Below, piece after piece: positions 63,914 to 64,000 of a stretch of 64,000 nt of DNA. Origin of the DNA: Nocardioides sp. HDW12B (lineage in GTDB: Bacteria > Actinomycetota > Actinomycetes > Propionibacteriales > Nocardioidaceae); the NCBI RefSeq assembly GCF_011299595.1, contig NZ_CP049867.1:2232001-2296000 (forward strand), given 5' to 3'. Made by a program: the position numbers and the translations under genes. Numbering within the stretch: position 1 is the stretch's first letter; each line of letters begins with the position of its first letter. The notes beneath the pieces were generated by a model. The model searched no databases and was not told the DNA's origin. It was given only the letters and a program-made list of their open reading frames with translations.

Positions 63914-64000
63914 GTGCCGGCAATGCTCTCGACCTACCGTCGCGCCCTCGCGACCCCCGGCGCACTGCGCTTCAGCGCGAGCGGTGCCCTGGCCCGCATG
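63914..64000 (+). CDS. Probable MFS transporter, N-terminal fragment (cut by window end)
   Basis: Reading [29 protein letters not shown], which looks like the cytosolic N-terminus of an actinobacterial major facilitator protein just before helix 1. GTG at 63914 or ATG at 63923. Divergent from hemH. Too short to be certain. Confidence 0.5.
   Translation, partial: MPAMLSTYRRALATPGALRFSASGALARM

Overview
The window is high-GC chromosomal DNA from an actinobacterium, most likely a Nocardioides-type member of the Propionibacteriales. Signs are dense gene packing, many GTG starts, ATGA/GTGA stop-start overlaps, an mce lipid-import operon, a 13E12/DUF222 HNH gene, and a block of small DUF genes (DUF3159, DUF3710, DUF3093, DUF4193, DUF4235) around ceoB/ceoC and dut that is typical of Actinobacteria. 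Species assignment is inference; no rRNA or tRNA gene was found.

Layout. 1-8451 (minus): an mce operon, yrbE-yrbE-mceA-B-C-D-E-F, with MceF cut by the window edge and a KstR-like palindrome in front. 8757-10195 (plus): two tandem paralogous secreted RTX-like calcium-binding proteins. 10334-13968 (minus): TerC-family membrane protein, a VOC protein and uvrB. 14063-15331 (plus): phospholipase-D/cardiolipin-synthase-like protein. 15484-20929: DoxX, then a DNA-repair cluster (RecQ helicase fused to a phosphoribosyltransferase-like tail, AlkA-like glycosylase, divergent ATP-dependent ligase LigB). 20941-27097: CinA, SRPBCC protein, hemerythrin protein and a large BTAD-ATPase regulator. 27164-32128: TetR regulator plus the fadA2/fabG4/htdX-type fatty-acid module; a 14-base sequence is shared by the tetR and fabG4 promoters. 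32171-42101: an accessory stretch of GrpB fusion, APH-like kinase, vanadium haloperoxidase with a CRP/GlxR-type site, orphan small genes, an apparently frameshifted lipoprotein, an SRPBCC remnant, a lytic-transglycosylase-like lipoprotein and an HNH endonuclease. 42269-47508 (minus): tesB, PAC2 protein, dxs, SMP-30-like protein and an uncharacterised gene headed by a perfect LexA box. 47545-49303: YjbQ, GNAT, TauE. 49448-53290: aconitase with a palindromic operator, and an SDR. 53331-63887: a conserved actinobacterial block (TrmA-like methyltransferase, APC permease, ceoB-ceoC, DUF3159, OB-fold, DUF3710, dut, DUF3093, DUF4235, DUF4193, inositol-monophosphatase-like, ferrochelatase), then the start of a probable MFS transporter.

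Themes. Lipid import and beta-oxidation (mce, fadA2/fabG4/htdX, tesB) and DNA repair (uvrB, recQ-PRT, alkA-like, ligB, the LexA-box gene) recur. The best candidates for undescribed biology are the small gene directly behind a consensus LexA box (47068-47508), the RecQ-PRT/glycosylase/ligase cluster, and a 60-base palindromic element found behind two unrelated gene ends (28213-28272, 49365-49424).
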